From Pseudanabaena biceps (lineage in GTDB: Bacteria > Cyanobacteriota > Cyanobacteriia > Pseudanabaenales > Pseudanabaenaceae): a stretch of DNA of 64,000 bases. Below the pieces are notes generated by a model. That model did not search any database. It was not told the DNA's origin and saw nothing but the letters and a program-made list of their open reading frames with translations. Position numbers and translations under genes: made by a program. The stretch lies in NCBI GenBank assembly GCA_013361095.1, contig JAATWA010000001.1, positions 2,582,501 to 2,646,500 on the forward strand, given 5' to 3'. Positions 52,536 to 60,603 of this stretch are shown in pieces. How positions within the stretch are numbered: position 1 is the first letter of the stretch; each line of letters starts with the position of its first letter.

Positions 52536-52586
52536 AACCAAAGAAGCTGATTCGCCCGCGAAGCGGGCGAATCAGCTTCTTTGGTT
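52536..52586. repeat. Class I hairpin, 24-bp stem, GAA loop
   Basis: Perfect arms 52536-52559 and 52563-52586 (AACCAAAGAAGCTGATTCGC then CCGC) around GAA; heart GCGAAGC. Pairs by covariation with the copy at 48748. Confidence 0.93.
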
Positions 52587-52599
52587 ATATTTAACTTAG

Positions 52600-52653
52600 G
52601 ACAAAAAAAGATGAGTGGCAGCGCTTTGTGCCGCCACTCTCTCATAAGCTATA
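52600..52653. repeat. Decayed class I element with AGCTATA end
   Basis: GATGAGTGGCAGCGC-TTT-GTGCCGCCACTCTCTCAT (written in pieces, 52610-52645) pairs with several mismatches and a bulge. AGCTATA (52647-52653) is the MITE-like right end. It sits just past the end of the carboxylase gene. Confidence 0.6.
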
Positions 52654-52674
52654 ACTCAGGAGAGTACCCAGATT

Positions 52675-55600
52675 CTAAGACTTTAAAATTACACATAATC
52701 CTTGCTCTACAGCCACCATCTGTCCCTCATTACAGAGGATTTCTGTGACCTTACCCGTCACATTAGCAACTATGGTCATTTCCATTTTCATGGATTCTAA
52801 AACGATTAGGCGATCGCCTACGTTGACCTCACTGCCAACCTGAACTAAGATTTGCCAGACATTGGCAGGAATATGAGAAATTACTAGTTCGCTATTGGGC
52901 GGTAGAATAAATTCATCTGAGTCAGGGATAATATCGGGTACGGTATCTGCATCGATCATTAGATTGTCGGCTACCCAGCGATCGCGCTCCGCGTCAAAAG
53001 CCTGCTGCTGTTGAGATTTAAAAATAGCCGCTTCATCAGCAATATTTGCCAGAAAATCATTGTATTTCTTTAAACTAAAAGTTTCATGTTCGATCCGCAG
53101 TTTAAATTTGCCATGAATAAAATCTTGTCGATGCTGTTGTAATTCTGTTTCAGAGACAGGATAAAAACGAACTTGATCAAAGAAGCGTAATAACCAAGGC
53201 TTTCCCGCCTCAAAATCAGAAGTTTGGCGATAGGTATTCCACATCTGTACCGTGCGACCAAAAAACTGATAACCTCCAGGTCCTTCCATCCCATAAACAC
53301 ACATATATGCGCCCCCAATCCCAACCGCATTTTCGGGAGTCCAAGTACGGGCAGGGTTGTATTTGGTGGTGACAAGGCGATGACGGGGATCGATAGGAGT
53401 CGCCACGGGAGCGCCCAGATATACATCTCCTAACCCCAGCACTAAATAACTAGCATTAAAGATAATCTGCTGAACAGCTTCTATATCCTCTAAACCATTG
53501 ATGCGCCGAATGAATTCAATATTACTGGGACACCACGGCGCTTTGGGATTAACCGATCGCATATACTTCTCAATTGCCAATTTGGTGGAGGCATCATCCC
53601 AAGAGAGTGGCAGATAGACAATGCGCGTTGGCACTTCCATATCCGTAACAGGTGGCATCTCAGTTTCAGCGATAATCAAAATCTCTAACAATTTTTCTAG
53701 GGGTAAGATCTGACTATCGTAATGTACTTGCAGCGATCGGATGCCGGGGGTTAATTCCAAAATACCAGCCAGAGGATTTTGGGCTAACCATTCCATGAGA
53801 GCATGAATCCGAAAACGAAGATTCAGATCGAGAACGAGTTCTCCATATTCAATGAGAATATTATCATCTCCCGAACGGCGATACTTTACGGCAATTTCGT
53901 TGTCGGATAATTCATGCAATATCGCTTCTCTACTCAAGGCGGCAATATTTAAGGTCGAACTGGGCGAGAGAGAGAATTCTGTAGATCTACTTTCAGTTTC
54001 AGCAGTGCTGAATTCTAAGGTCGCAACTTGAGAGTCTTGTTGGATTTTTTGTTTTAGCGCTTGTTCGTGACTAATACGCACAAATCTAACGGTATTCCCC
54101 GGTTTTAGCTGACCAATCTTCCAGATCTCAGCAAGGGCAATGGTGGCAGGACAGACAAACCCGCCTAAGCTAGGGCCATCAACACCGAGAATGATCGGCA
54201 TATCGCCAGTAAAATTGATCGCTCCCACCGCATAGGCATTGTCATGAATATTAGAAGGATGAAGTCCCGCCTCACCGCCATCAGTTCTCGCCCATTGGGG
54301 CTTCGCTCCAATTAATCTGATGCCAGTTCGCGCCGAGTTATAATGCACTTCCCAATTACTGGCAAAGAACATTTCGATATCATCATCGGTAAAGAAATCG
54401 GGTGCACCATGAGGCCCATAAAGCACTCCTATTTCCCAATGTTGTGGATACTCAGGAATCAGGGCGGGGGGGAGACTCAAAAGTGGTGCGGCATCAATTG
54501 TTTGCTTGTCAGAAGGATTGAGTTTAAGCACATCACCAATTCGTAATATCCTTCCACAATGTCCGCCAAATTTACCTAGGGTAAATGTTGACTTACTACC
54601 GAGATAATCAGGCACGTCAAACCCGTTTTGAACGGCTAAATAAGATCGCAGCCCATTACCTGCGATCGCCTTCATTTGTAAAATGCTACCTTTATTTACC
54701 TGTATCGCAGTCCAATAGGCAATTGGATGACCATCCAATTCCGCTTGCATGGTCGCACCTGTCAGACAGATGATCGTATCGACATTAAAGCGGAGGGTCG
54801 CTCCATTCACTGTAAATTCTAGCGCCGCCGCAGCTTCAGGATTACCAACCAGACGATTGGCATACCTTAGGGCTAAGGTGTCCATTGCGCCCGAAGGTGG
54901 CACGCCAATATTCCAGTAACCGACACGCCCAGGATAGTCTTGAATAGTGCTGAAAGTGCCTGCTTCTAAGACATCTATGGTTCGCGGTGTATAGCTAAAA
55001 GAATTCAAGAATTTAGTATGGATATGCCCCGCTATAAATTCAGGTGCTTGGAGGATTTGGTAAAGATAATCTAGGTTGGTTTCAATACCTGCGATTTGGG
55101 TATTACCCAAAGCAGATTGTAATTTGGCGATCGCTTCGGTTCTGGTCTCTCCGCAGACAATCAATTTCGCCAACAACGGATCGTAATAGGGCATGATCTC
55201 AGTGCCAGTCTCAATCCAGCGATCGCAACGAATATTTTCTGGCAATCTGACATCAGTTAAAACACCCGAACTGGGTTGGAAGTTTTTGGTGGGATCTTCG
55301 GCATAAATTCTGACTTGGATAGAATGCCCTTGAGGAGAATGCTCGTAAGCATCAAAAAAACTAGCATCCCCCGCCGCCAGCCGAATCATCCATTCCACTA
55401 AATCAATTCCCGTAACCGTCTCGGTAACTCCATGCTCCACTTGGAGTCGCGTATTTACCTCTAAAAAATAAAATTCTTGGCGATCGCTATCAAACACAAA
55501 TTCCACAGTCCCCGCTGACTGATAATTGACCGATGCCCCAAGTTTGAAAGCTGCCTCGTAAAGTTGTTGACGCAAAGCCTCAGAAATATTAGGTGCAGGC

Positions 55601-56322
55601 GTCTCTTCAATTACTTTTTGATTGCGGCGTTGAACCGAACAATCGCGATCGCCCAAGGTCAATACTCGTCCATTGCCATCGCCAAAAATTTGCACTTCAA
55701 TATGACGTGCCGACTCCACATACCGTTCTAAATAAATGCCACTTTGTTTGAAATTATTTTGACTCAATCGCTGAACTGTCGCAAACAAATCTGGTAACTG
55801 TGCTTGGCTGCGACAGAGTTGTAAACCAATCCCACCACCACCCGCCGTGCTTTTGAGCATTACAGGATAGCCAATCTTGTCAGCTTCCCTTAGAGCCTCT
55901 TCCACATCGGTCAATAGCCCCGTCCCTGGAAGTAATGGGACTTGATTCTGAGCCGCTAATTCCCTAGCTGTATGCTTTAGTCCAAAGCTCCGCATTTGAC
56001 TTGGCGTAGGCGCAATAAAAATGATGCCTTGACTGGCACAAGCCTCCGCAAATTCCGCATTTTCACTCAAAAATCCATAGCCTGGGTGGATTGCTTCTGC
56101 CCCTGTTTGTTTCGCTGCTTCTAAAATTCTTTCCCAACGTAAATAGCTCTCTGCCGCTAAGGCTCCTCCAATTTCTACCGCCTCGCTTGCCATCGATACA
56201 TGAAGGGCATAGGCATCTGCTTGAGAATAAACGGCAACAGATTTAATACCCAAGCGATCGCAGGTGCGAATGATCCGACAAGCAATTTCACCGCGGTTCG
56301 CAATTAGAATTTTAGAGAACAT
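52675..56322 (-). CDS. Urea/guanidine carboxylase, biotin-dependent
   Basis: A 1215-aa fused biotin enzyme. Biotin carboxylase (about 1-450): FSKILIANRGEIACRIIRTC, STAGGGGIGLQLCRS (ATP grasp), YFLEVNTRLQVEHGVTE. Carboxyltransferase of KipA/KipI type (about 465-770, VLEAGTFSTIQDYPGRVGYW; and about 800-1070 with the second half). Biotinyl domain at the C-terminus with ESMKMEM, Lys1179 biotinylated. The family includes urea carboxylase and, downstream of guanidine riboswitches, guanidine carboxylase (carboxyguanidine product). Context (two ykkC riboswitches, DUF1989 pair) favours guanidine. No allophanate hydrolase is next to it. Confidence 0.92.
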   Translation of the reverse strand: MFSKILIANRGEIACRIIRTCDRLGIKSVAVYSQADAYALHVSMASEAVEIGGALAAESYLRWERILEAAKQTGAEAIHPGYGFLSENAEFAEACASQGIIFIAPTPSQMRSFGLKHTARELAAQNQVPLLPGTGLLTDVEEALREADKIGYPVMLKSTAGGGGIGLQLCRSQAQLPDLFATVQRLSQNNFKQSGIYLERYVESARHIEVQIFGDGNGRVLTLGDRDCSVQRRNQKVIEETPAPNISEALRQQLYEAAFKLGASVNYQSAGTVEFVFDSDRQEFYFLEVNTRLQVEHGVTETVTGIDLVEWMIRLAAGDASFFDAYEHSPQGHSIQVRIYAEDPTKNFQPSSGVLTDVRLPENIRCDRWIETGTEIMPYYDPLLAKLIVCGETRTEAIAKLQSALGNTQIAGIETNLDYLYQILQAPEFIAGHIHTKFLNSFSYTPRTIDVLEAGTFSTIQDYPGRVGYWNIGVPPSGAMDTLALRYANRLVGNPEAAAALEFTVNGATLRFNVDTIICLTGATMQAELDGHPIAYWTAIQVNKGSILQMKAIAGNGLRSYLAVQNGFDVPDYLGSKSTFTLGKFGGHCGRILRIGDVLKLNPSDKQTIDAAPLLSLPPALIPEYPQHWEIGVLYGPHGAPDFFTDDDIEMFFASNWEVHYNSARTGIRLIGAKPQWARTDGGEAGLHPSNIHDNAYAVGAINFTGDMPIILGVDGPSLGGFVCPATIALAEIWKIGQLKPGNTVRFVRISHEQALKQKIQQDSQVATLEFSTAETESRSTEFSLSPSSTLNIAALSREAILHELSDNEIAVKYRRSGDDNILIEYGELVLDLNLRFRIHALMEWLAQNPLAGILELTPGIRSLQVHYDSQILPLEKLLEILIIAETEMPPVTDMEVPTRIVYLPLSWDDASTKLAIEKYMRSVNPKAPWCPSNIEFIRRINGLEDIEAVQQIIFNASYLVLGLGDVYLGAPVATPIDPRHRLVTTKYNPARTWTPENAVGIGGAYMCVYGMEGPGGYQFFGRTVQMWNTYRQTSDFEAGKPWLLRFFDQVRFYPVSETELQQHRQDFIHGKFKLRIEHETFSLKKYNDFLANIADEAAIFKSQQQQAFDAERDRWVADNLMIDADTVPDIIPDSDEFILPPNSELVISHIPANVWQILVQVGSEVNVGDRLIVLESMKMEMTIVANVTGKVTEILCNEGQMVAVEQGLCVILKS

Positions 56323-56358
56323 AATTAGTATTATTAAGATGATGTAGATTTAGTCAAT

Positions 56359-56391
56359 AGATATGAGCAGTGCTTCGCACTGCCCATATCT
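56359..56391. repeat. Class I-type hairpin, 15-bp stem, TTC loop
   Basis: Arms 56359-56373 and 56377-56391 (AGATATGAGCAGTGC) around TTC, one mismatch; GCGAAGC on the minus strand. It lies between the carboxylase and the DUF1989 gene. Confidence 0.82.
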
Positions 56392-56409
56392 AACCTATTT
56401 TGAGTCTAG

Positions 56410-57045
56410 CTACGCATCCCAAATCATCAATTGGATTGGAGTAGGATTATAAGCATTGCAAGGATTATTGATTTGTGGACAATTGGAAATCAGGAACAGT
56501 ACATCCATCTCAGCCAGAAGTTCAACCGTACTGCCGGGGTCAGAGATTCCATCAACAATCTCTAAAGTTCCATCTTCACTCACAGGCACATTCATAAAGA
56601 AATTGATGTTACTCACCAAATCCCTCTTGCCCATATCATAATCTTTGAGTGCGTATAGATAGTTCTCTACACAGGCATGTAGCCATTTCTTATCCAAACC
56701 ATAACGCACCGAATTGCTCTCGCGGCTGCAAGCTCCACCAGAAGTATCGTGTTTACCACAAGTATCCTTTACAACTGTCATCAGTACATTGCCATCACTG
56801 GAATATAGCTTTGTACCAGTCGTGATAAAAATGTTGCCCTGCATTCGGATCGTATCAGGCGCACTATAGCGATCGCTGGTATCAGCAGCATTGTAAACCA
56901 ATACATCTACTGCCTGATTACCGCCAAGATCAACAATGCGTAAGGTTTGCCCCTTCTTGATCAGATGCATCCAAGGACGGCGAGCAGGGAGAACTTGATT
57001 AAAGATTGCCTTTTGAGGATCGAGTTCAACTAACGTTGCTGACAT
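56410..57045 (-). CDS. DUF1989 protein, carboxyguanidine deiminase subunit (UCA-associated)
   Basis: A 211-aa urea-carboxylase-associated protein. LPARRPWMHLIKKGQTLRIV, GNQAVDVLVYNA, TCGKHDTSGGACSRESNSVR (Cys/His cluster likely binding metal), MGKRDLVSNINFFMNVPV and DPGSTVELLAEMDVLFLISN are shared with its neighbour at 57092. In Pseudomonas, two such proteins (CgdA, CgdB) together deiminate carboxyguanidine to allophanate. Which of the two this is I cannot tell. The start is 46 bases after the neighbour's stop, and the carboxylase follows. Confidence 0.85.
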   Translation of the reverse strand: MSATLVELDPQKAIFNQVLPARRPWMHLIKKGQTLRIVDLGGNQAVDVLVYNAADTSDRYSAPDTIRMQGNIFITTGTKLYSSDGNVLMTVVKDTCGKHDTSGGACSRESNSVRYGLDKKWLHACVENYLYALKDYDMGKRDLVSNINFFMNVPVSEDGTLEIVDGISDPGSTVELLAEMDVLFLISNCPQINNPCNAYNPTPIQLMIWDA

Positions 57046-57091
57046 ATACTTATTCCAAATTGAATGTTGTGGTTAATAGAGCGAAGTTAAA

Positions 57092-57826
57092 CTAATGAGC
57101 TAAAATTGATAACTCTTCAAAATAAGCATCCGTATTTTGAAATCCTCTGATCGCCTCTGGGCAAATTGTCCGACAGAGATCGTCGCTTGTGGGTTTAGGG
57201 GATTTCCAAACCGTGACTTGAATGGTCTTAGGATCGTACATAGGATTGGGATCGAGTACGTGTGGAGTATTTGAAATCACTGCTAACACGTTCATCTCAG
57301 CACGCAAATCAATAAAATCTCCCGCTTGAGCGACCTGCTCAGCCCAAACTAGATTTCCGCTCTCATCCACTGCAACATGACCAAACCAGTTCACATTGGG
57401 CATGATGTCGCGTTTACCCATATTCCGTTTCGCCAAGGCTAATAGAAAATTATCTCGTGCGCTACGATAGAAACTCTCCTCTCCATATTTAGCCGAATTA
57501 GTTGCGACATTACTACATCCAGAGAGAGTATCATGACTTCCACAGGTATCTTCGGTAATCGAAAACAAGACTTTCCCCATGTCGGAATACAGCAATTTAC
57601 CTTTTTTTAGGAACGCATTAAATTGAATTTTGGCGGTGTCGGCAGCATTGTAACGCTCAATCACGTTATCTGCGTTGTAGCAAAGAAAAGATAAGCCCCT
57701 AGAACCTTCAGGTGCAGCGATCCGAAGTGTGGTTCCTTTCTTAATTAGGCGTGACCAATAGGTTCCACCAGGAATAGCTTCATCCCAGATTATTAATTCT
57801 GGATCGAGGTTTGATTTTGTAAGCAT
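57092..57826 (-). CDS. DUF1989 protein, second carboxyguanidine deiminase subunit
   Basis: A 244-aa protein from ATG 57826, supported by AAGGAG 7 bases upstream; a frame from 57862 is rejected. IPGGTYWSRLIKKGTTLRIA, GLSFLCYNADN, TCGSHDTLSGCSNVATNSAK and MGKRDIMPNVNWFGHVAVDE parallel the smaller paralogue, including the Cys/His residues. The extra C-terminal 35 residues (PTSDDLCRTICPEAIRGF) are specific to the larger subunit. First gene of the leftward guanidine operon, about 190 bases downstream of a ykkC riboswitch. Confidence 0.87.
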   Translation of the reverse strand: MLTKSNLDPELIIWDEAIPGGTYWSRLIKKGTTLRIAAPEGSRGLSFLCYNADNVIERYNAADTAKIQFNAFLKKGKLLYSDMGKVLFSITEDTCGSHDTLSGCSNVATNSAKYGEESFYRSARDNFLLALAKRNMGKRDIMPNVNWFGHVAVDESGNLVWAEQVAQAGDFIDLRAEMNVLAVISNTPHVLDPNPMYDPKTIQVTVWKSPKPTSDDLCRTICPEAIRGFQNTDAYFEELSILAH

Positions 57827-57852
57827 GATTAACTCCTTAAATAAATAACTAC

Positions 57853-57938
57853 AGCAATCCAAAATGATTTATAGCTTTTTTAGAGCTGTGAGAGTCGCAC
57901 CCTACGGGTGCGACTCTCACAGCTCATTTCGGATTGCT
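57853..57938. repeat. 20-bp hairpin with nested outer arms, in the DUF1989 leader
   Basis: Arms 57883-57902 and 57906-57925 (GAGCTGTGAGAGTCGCACCC) around TAC, with outer AGCAATCC (57853) facing GGATTGCT (to 57938). Located between the riboswitch terminator and the gene start, so it will be in the mRNA leader when transcription reads through. Confidence 0.85.
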
Positions 57939-57963
57939 ATATGAAGAGCATACCTACAATAGC

Positions 57964-58030
57964 GAAAGCCCAGGAAGCCCTGAACAGTAACTCGCCATTG
58001 AGTTTGCTGTCATTTGACTCTCCCGGGCTT
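57964..58030 (-). terminator. Expression-platform terminator of the leftward guanidine-I riboswitch
   Basis: On the minus strand AAAGCCCGGGAGAGTC in the aptamer 3' part can pair with CTTCCTGGGCTTT further down (57964-57976). This competes with the aptamer, so guanidine binding would relieve it. There is no strong T-tract on the leftward side. Confidence 0.65.
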
Positions 58031-58178
58031 TTATCCCTCCGTGTGACCAATTCCTAATCCAATTAAAATTATTTCTAACTATTATCGATTAAAAATGGCT
58101 GCTTCTCTTGGACCAGACATCACACTCAATTACAATTTTTAAAATTTGAATTGAGTGTAATCGGAACCCTAGAAGCGA
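58016..58178 (-). promoter_or_regulatory. Guanidine-I (ykkC) riboswitch, leftward
   Basis: Minus-strand reading has the hallmark blocks in order: CTTCTAGGGTTCCG, TGGTCCAAGAGAAGCAG, then ACACGGAGGGATAAAAGCCC and GGGAGAG. The consensus of guanidine-I riboswitches is CTAGGGTTCCG, GGTCCGAGAG, ACACGGAGGGA-AAAAGCCCGGG. Here the second block has A in place of G (GGTCCAAGAG). A long AT-rich hairpin (ACACTCAATT.. /..AATTGAGTGT) replaces the variable P2 arm. It lies upstream of the DUF1989 genes and carboxylase. Confidence 0.9.
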
Positions 58179-58419
58179 ATATTTTTTGTTGAATAAACTT
58201 GCATTATTTACAAAGATTAATACCCTCAAAGTAGCAATGCAAATTGTATTAAAAATCACTTTTTCTTTAATTGTTATCTTTAACAATATATCGGATTTGT
58301 ATATTCAAGCACAAATAATTTATTGTCTAATTGATAATTTATGTTCGTAGAAATTCTTTGATTAAAAATATAATCTTAATAAGTAATAGCAACATTATTA
58401 ATTTTACAGAAAAAATTTA

Positions 58420-58562
58420 ATTGCTTCTAGGGTTCCGACTTGGTCAAGAGAGTACTACTTACCTCAAAGCTGAGTGCTGGTCCGAGAGAAGCAGGTCAAC
58501 TACCTTTACTACTGATGTTATGGGTTTAGTTGGATACACGGAGGGATAAAAGCCCGGGAGGA
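58420..58562 (+). promoter_or_regulatory. Guanidine-I (ykkC) riboswitch, rightward
   Basis: Blocks in order on the plus strand: TTGCTTCTAGGGTTCCGACT, CTGGTCCGAGAGAAGCAG, GATACACGGAGGGATAAAAG and CCCGGGAGG. These match the ykkC/guanidine-I class closely. The first 16 bases are nearly identical to the leftward copy. It lies 80 bases upstream of the substrate-binding protein gene of the transporter. The 240 bases between the two aptamers (58179-58419) are AT-rich and must hold both promoters. Confidence 0.93.
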
Positions 58563-58604
58563 ACTTCAGGATTACCATCTGAAAGTTTCTTCTGGGCTTT
58601 TCCA
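58548..58604 (+). terminator. Expression-platform terminator of the rightward guanidine-I riboswitch
   Basis: AAAAGCCCGGGAGGAACTTC at 58548 pairs imperfectly with GAAAGTTTCTTCTGGGCTTT (58581-58600), followed by TCCATTTTATT. The AAAAGCCC strand is also the 3' part of the aptamer, so the two folds are mutually exclusive, the standard layout for transcription attenuation. Confidence 0.75.
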
Positions 58605-58643
58605 TTTTATTAATTTGAATACCAACTCTCTAAAATAACTGCC

Positions 58644-59690
58644 ATGAAATTGCGATCGCTTCTATCCTCTCTTCTCATATTTTGTGTCGTCTTAACTCTC
58701 GCTATTAGTTGCACAAATCCTGCTACCAATATTCAAACTACGGCTAGCACCACACCAAGTAGCTCACCTAGTCAAGCCTTACGCTTAGGGTTTAGTGCTT
58801 GGCCAGGATGGTTTCCTTGGCAAGTCGCTCAAGACGAAGGCATTTTCAAGAAGAGTAATCTCACCGTTGATTTGAAATGGTTTGATGGTTATTTAGAATC
58901 GATCAGCACTTTAACCGCAGGTCAAATCGATGCCAACAGTCAAACATTAGGAGATACAGTTAGCTCAGTTGCTGGCGGAGCCGATCAGGTAATTGTTCTC
59001 GTCAATGATAATTCCACTGGTAACGACAAAATTATTGTTAGCGAAGGGATTAATTCGATCGCCGATCTTAAGGGTAAGAAAGTTGCCGCCGAGGAAGGGA
59101 CGGTCGATCATTTTCTACTGCTATTAGGGCTAAAAAAAGCTGGTTTATCACCGAAAGATATCCAATTTGTACCTCTCGAAACTGGTAAAGCTGCCACTGC
59201 CTTTGTCGGTGGACAGGTAGATGCTGTCGCAGTATTTGCACCCTTTACGACCCAAGCATTAAAACGAGCGGGAAGTAAAGAACTATTTAGCTCCAAGGAA
59301 TTTCCAGGGGCTATTTCCGATCACTTGGTATTCACTCGCAAATTTGTTGATACTAATCCCGACAAAGTTCAAGCCGCAGTAGATTCATGGTTTGCAACGC
59401 TTGACTACATTAAGGCAAATCCAGCTAAAGCCAATGACATCATGGCAAAACGTGCGGGCGTGAGTTTGGATGAGTACAAACAGTACGCTGATGGCACCAA
59501 AATATTTACGGTTGAAGAAAATATCAAAGCTTTTGAAGTAGGTAAAGATATGAACTCTTTATCGTTTGCGGCGAAAGAAATGAGTAAGTTTTTAAATGAA
59601 GTTGGGTTGGCTAAGACCTCTCCTGACACCAGCAAGTTATTTGACGATCGCTTTGTCAAAGCTTATGCCCAGAAAGCTAAAAAGACCTAA
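58644..59690 (+). CDS. ABC transporter substrate-binding lipoprotein (NMT1/TauA family)
   Basis: A 348-aa binding protein with a lipoprotein signal: lipobox LAISC, Cys23. LRLGFSAWPGWFPWQVAQDE, SISTLTAGQIDANSQTLGDT, KGKKVAAEEGTVDHFLLLLG and GGQVDAVAVFAPFTTQALKR place it in the NMT1/nitrate-taurine-like family. Located directly behind a guanidine-I riboswitch, it most likely binds guanidine or a related guanidinium compound (inference). Its stop is 5 bases before the permease start. Confidence 0.9.
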   Translation: MKLRSLLSSLLIFCVVLTLAISCTNPATNIQTTASTTPSSSPSQALRLGFSAWPGWFPWQVAQDEGIFKKSNLTVDLKWFDGYLESISTLTAGQIDANSQTLGDTVSSVAGGADQVIVLVNDNSTGNDKIIVSEGINSIADLKGKKVAAEEGTVDHFLLLLGLKKAGLSPKDIQFVPLETGKAATAFVGGQVDAVAVFAPFTTQALKRAGSKELFSSKEFPGAISDHLVFTRKFVDTNPDKVQAAVDSWFATLDYIKANPAKANDIMAKRAGVSLDEYKQYADGTKIFTVEENIKAFEVGKDMNSLSFAAKEMSKFLNEVGLAKTSPDTSKLFDDRFVKAYAQKAKKT

Positions 59691-59695
59691 ACGAA

Positions 59696-60541
59696 ATGAA
59701 GGAAACACCCGAATCAATTCGTGAATTTATCAGACCACGCAAGGTGAACTCCAGTGTGTTTTGGCAAATCGCGGAAGAATTACCACCTAGACTCAACACC
59801 GCCCTAGTCATCACTTCGCTTTCTCTACCATTTTCTCTATGGTGGCTGATCACCACCTTTGGAAATATTGATGCGAAGTTTTTGCCATCGCCTGCACAAG
59901 TGGCGACTGCATTTGTAAGATTGTGGGGTACTGGCGAAATTCAAAAAGATACAATCGCAAGTCTATGGCGTATAGGTGTAGGGGCTTCACTGGTAGGTTT
60001 ATTTTCCATTCCAATTGGAGTCTTAATGGGGAGCTTTGCTAGCATTCGCGCCTTATTAGAGCCTCTATTTGGCTTGATTCGCTATATGCCTGCACCAGCT
60101 TTTATTCCTTTACTAATTCTTTATTTAGGCATTGGCGAAGAACCAAAAATCACTTTAATTTTTGTCGGGGTATTCTTTTTCAATTCCTTAATGGTGATGG
60201 ATACTGTCAAGTTTGTTCCTAAGGAGTTAATTGAATCTACCTATATTCTGGGCGGTACAAGGAGATCAGCCTTACTTCAGGTCATATTTCCCCATGTCCT
60301 GCCTGGCATCCTTGATGCGTTCCGCATTAACTTAGCGGCTGCTTGGCAATTAGTTATCGTCTCAGAGTTAATTGCTGCTACGGAAGGTTTGGGTAGACGC
60401 ATCAGTGTAGCGGGTAGATTTCTAAAAACCGACGAGATTTTTGTGGGATTGATTGTAATTGGCGTGATTGGTCTATCCTTCGATCTTTTTTTTCAAGCCA
60501 TGATTCGGGTTTCTTGTAAGTGGGCAAGTCAAAAAATGTAA
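59696..60541 (+). CDS. ABC transporter permease (SsuC/TauC family)
   Basis: A 281-aa inner-membrane protein with six predicted helices. The EAA-type loop is STYILGGTRRSALLQVIFPH, and FRINLAAAWQLVIVSELIAA is the conserved late segment of the binding-protein-dependent transport family. Starts MKETPESIREFIRPRKVNSS; long polar N-terminus of about 35 residues. Translationally close to the preceding lipoprotein gene. The stop TAA (60539-60541) is inside a class I hairpin that separates it from the ATPase. Confidence 0.92.
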   Translation: MKETPESIREFIRPRKVNSSVFWQIAEELPPRLNTALVITSLSLPFSLWWLITTFGNIDAKFLPSPAQVATAFVRLWGTGEIQKDTIASLWRIGVGASLVGLFSIPIGVLMGSFASIRALLEPLFGLIRYMPAPAFIPLLILYLGIGEEPKITLIFVGVFFFNSLMVMDTVKFVPKELIESTYILGGTRRSALLQVIFPHVLPGILDAFRINLAAAWQLVIVSELIAATEGLGRRISVAGRFLKTDEIFVGLIVIGVIGLSFDLFFQAMIRVSCKWASQKM

Positions 60542-60577
60542 TTGTGTTGCGGGCGCGGAGCGCCCGCAACACAATTA
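60539..60577. repeat. Class I hairpin, 18-bp stem, GGA loop, overlapping a stop codon
   Basis: Arms 60539-60556 and 60560-60577 (TAATTGTGTTGCGGGCGC) around GGA; heart GCGGAGC. The permease TAA is the first triplet of the left arm. It lies inside an operon, 27 bases before the ATPase start, so full termination here would cut off the ATPase. Confidence 0.92.
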
Positions 60578-60603
60578 CTAAATTTTTTTATTAGGAGAAA
60601 AGG

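Noticed and set aside
58178..58420. NtcA site (GTA-N8-TAC) for nitrogen control of the guanidine genes
   Set aside because: I looked for the pattern on both strands in the divergent promoter region and found no match; regulation seems to rest on the riboswitches.
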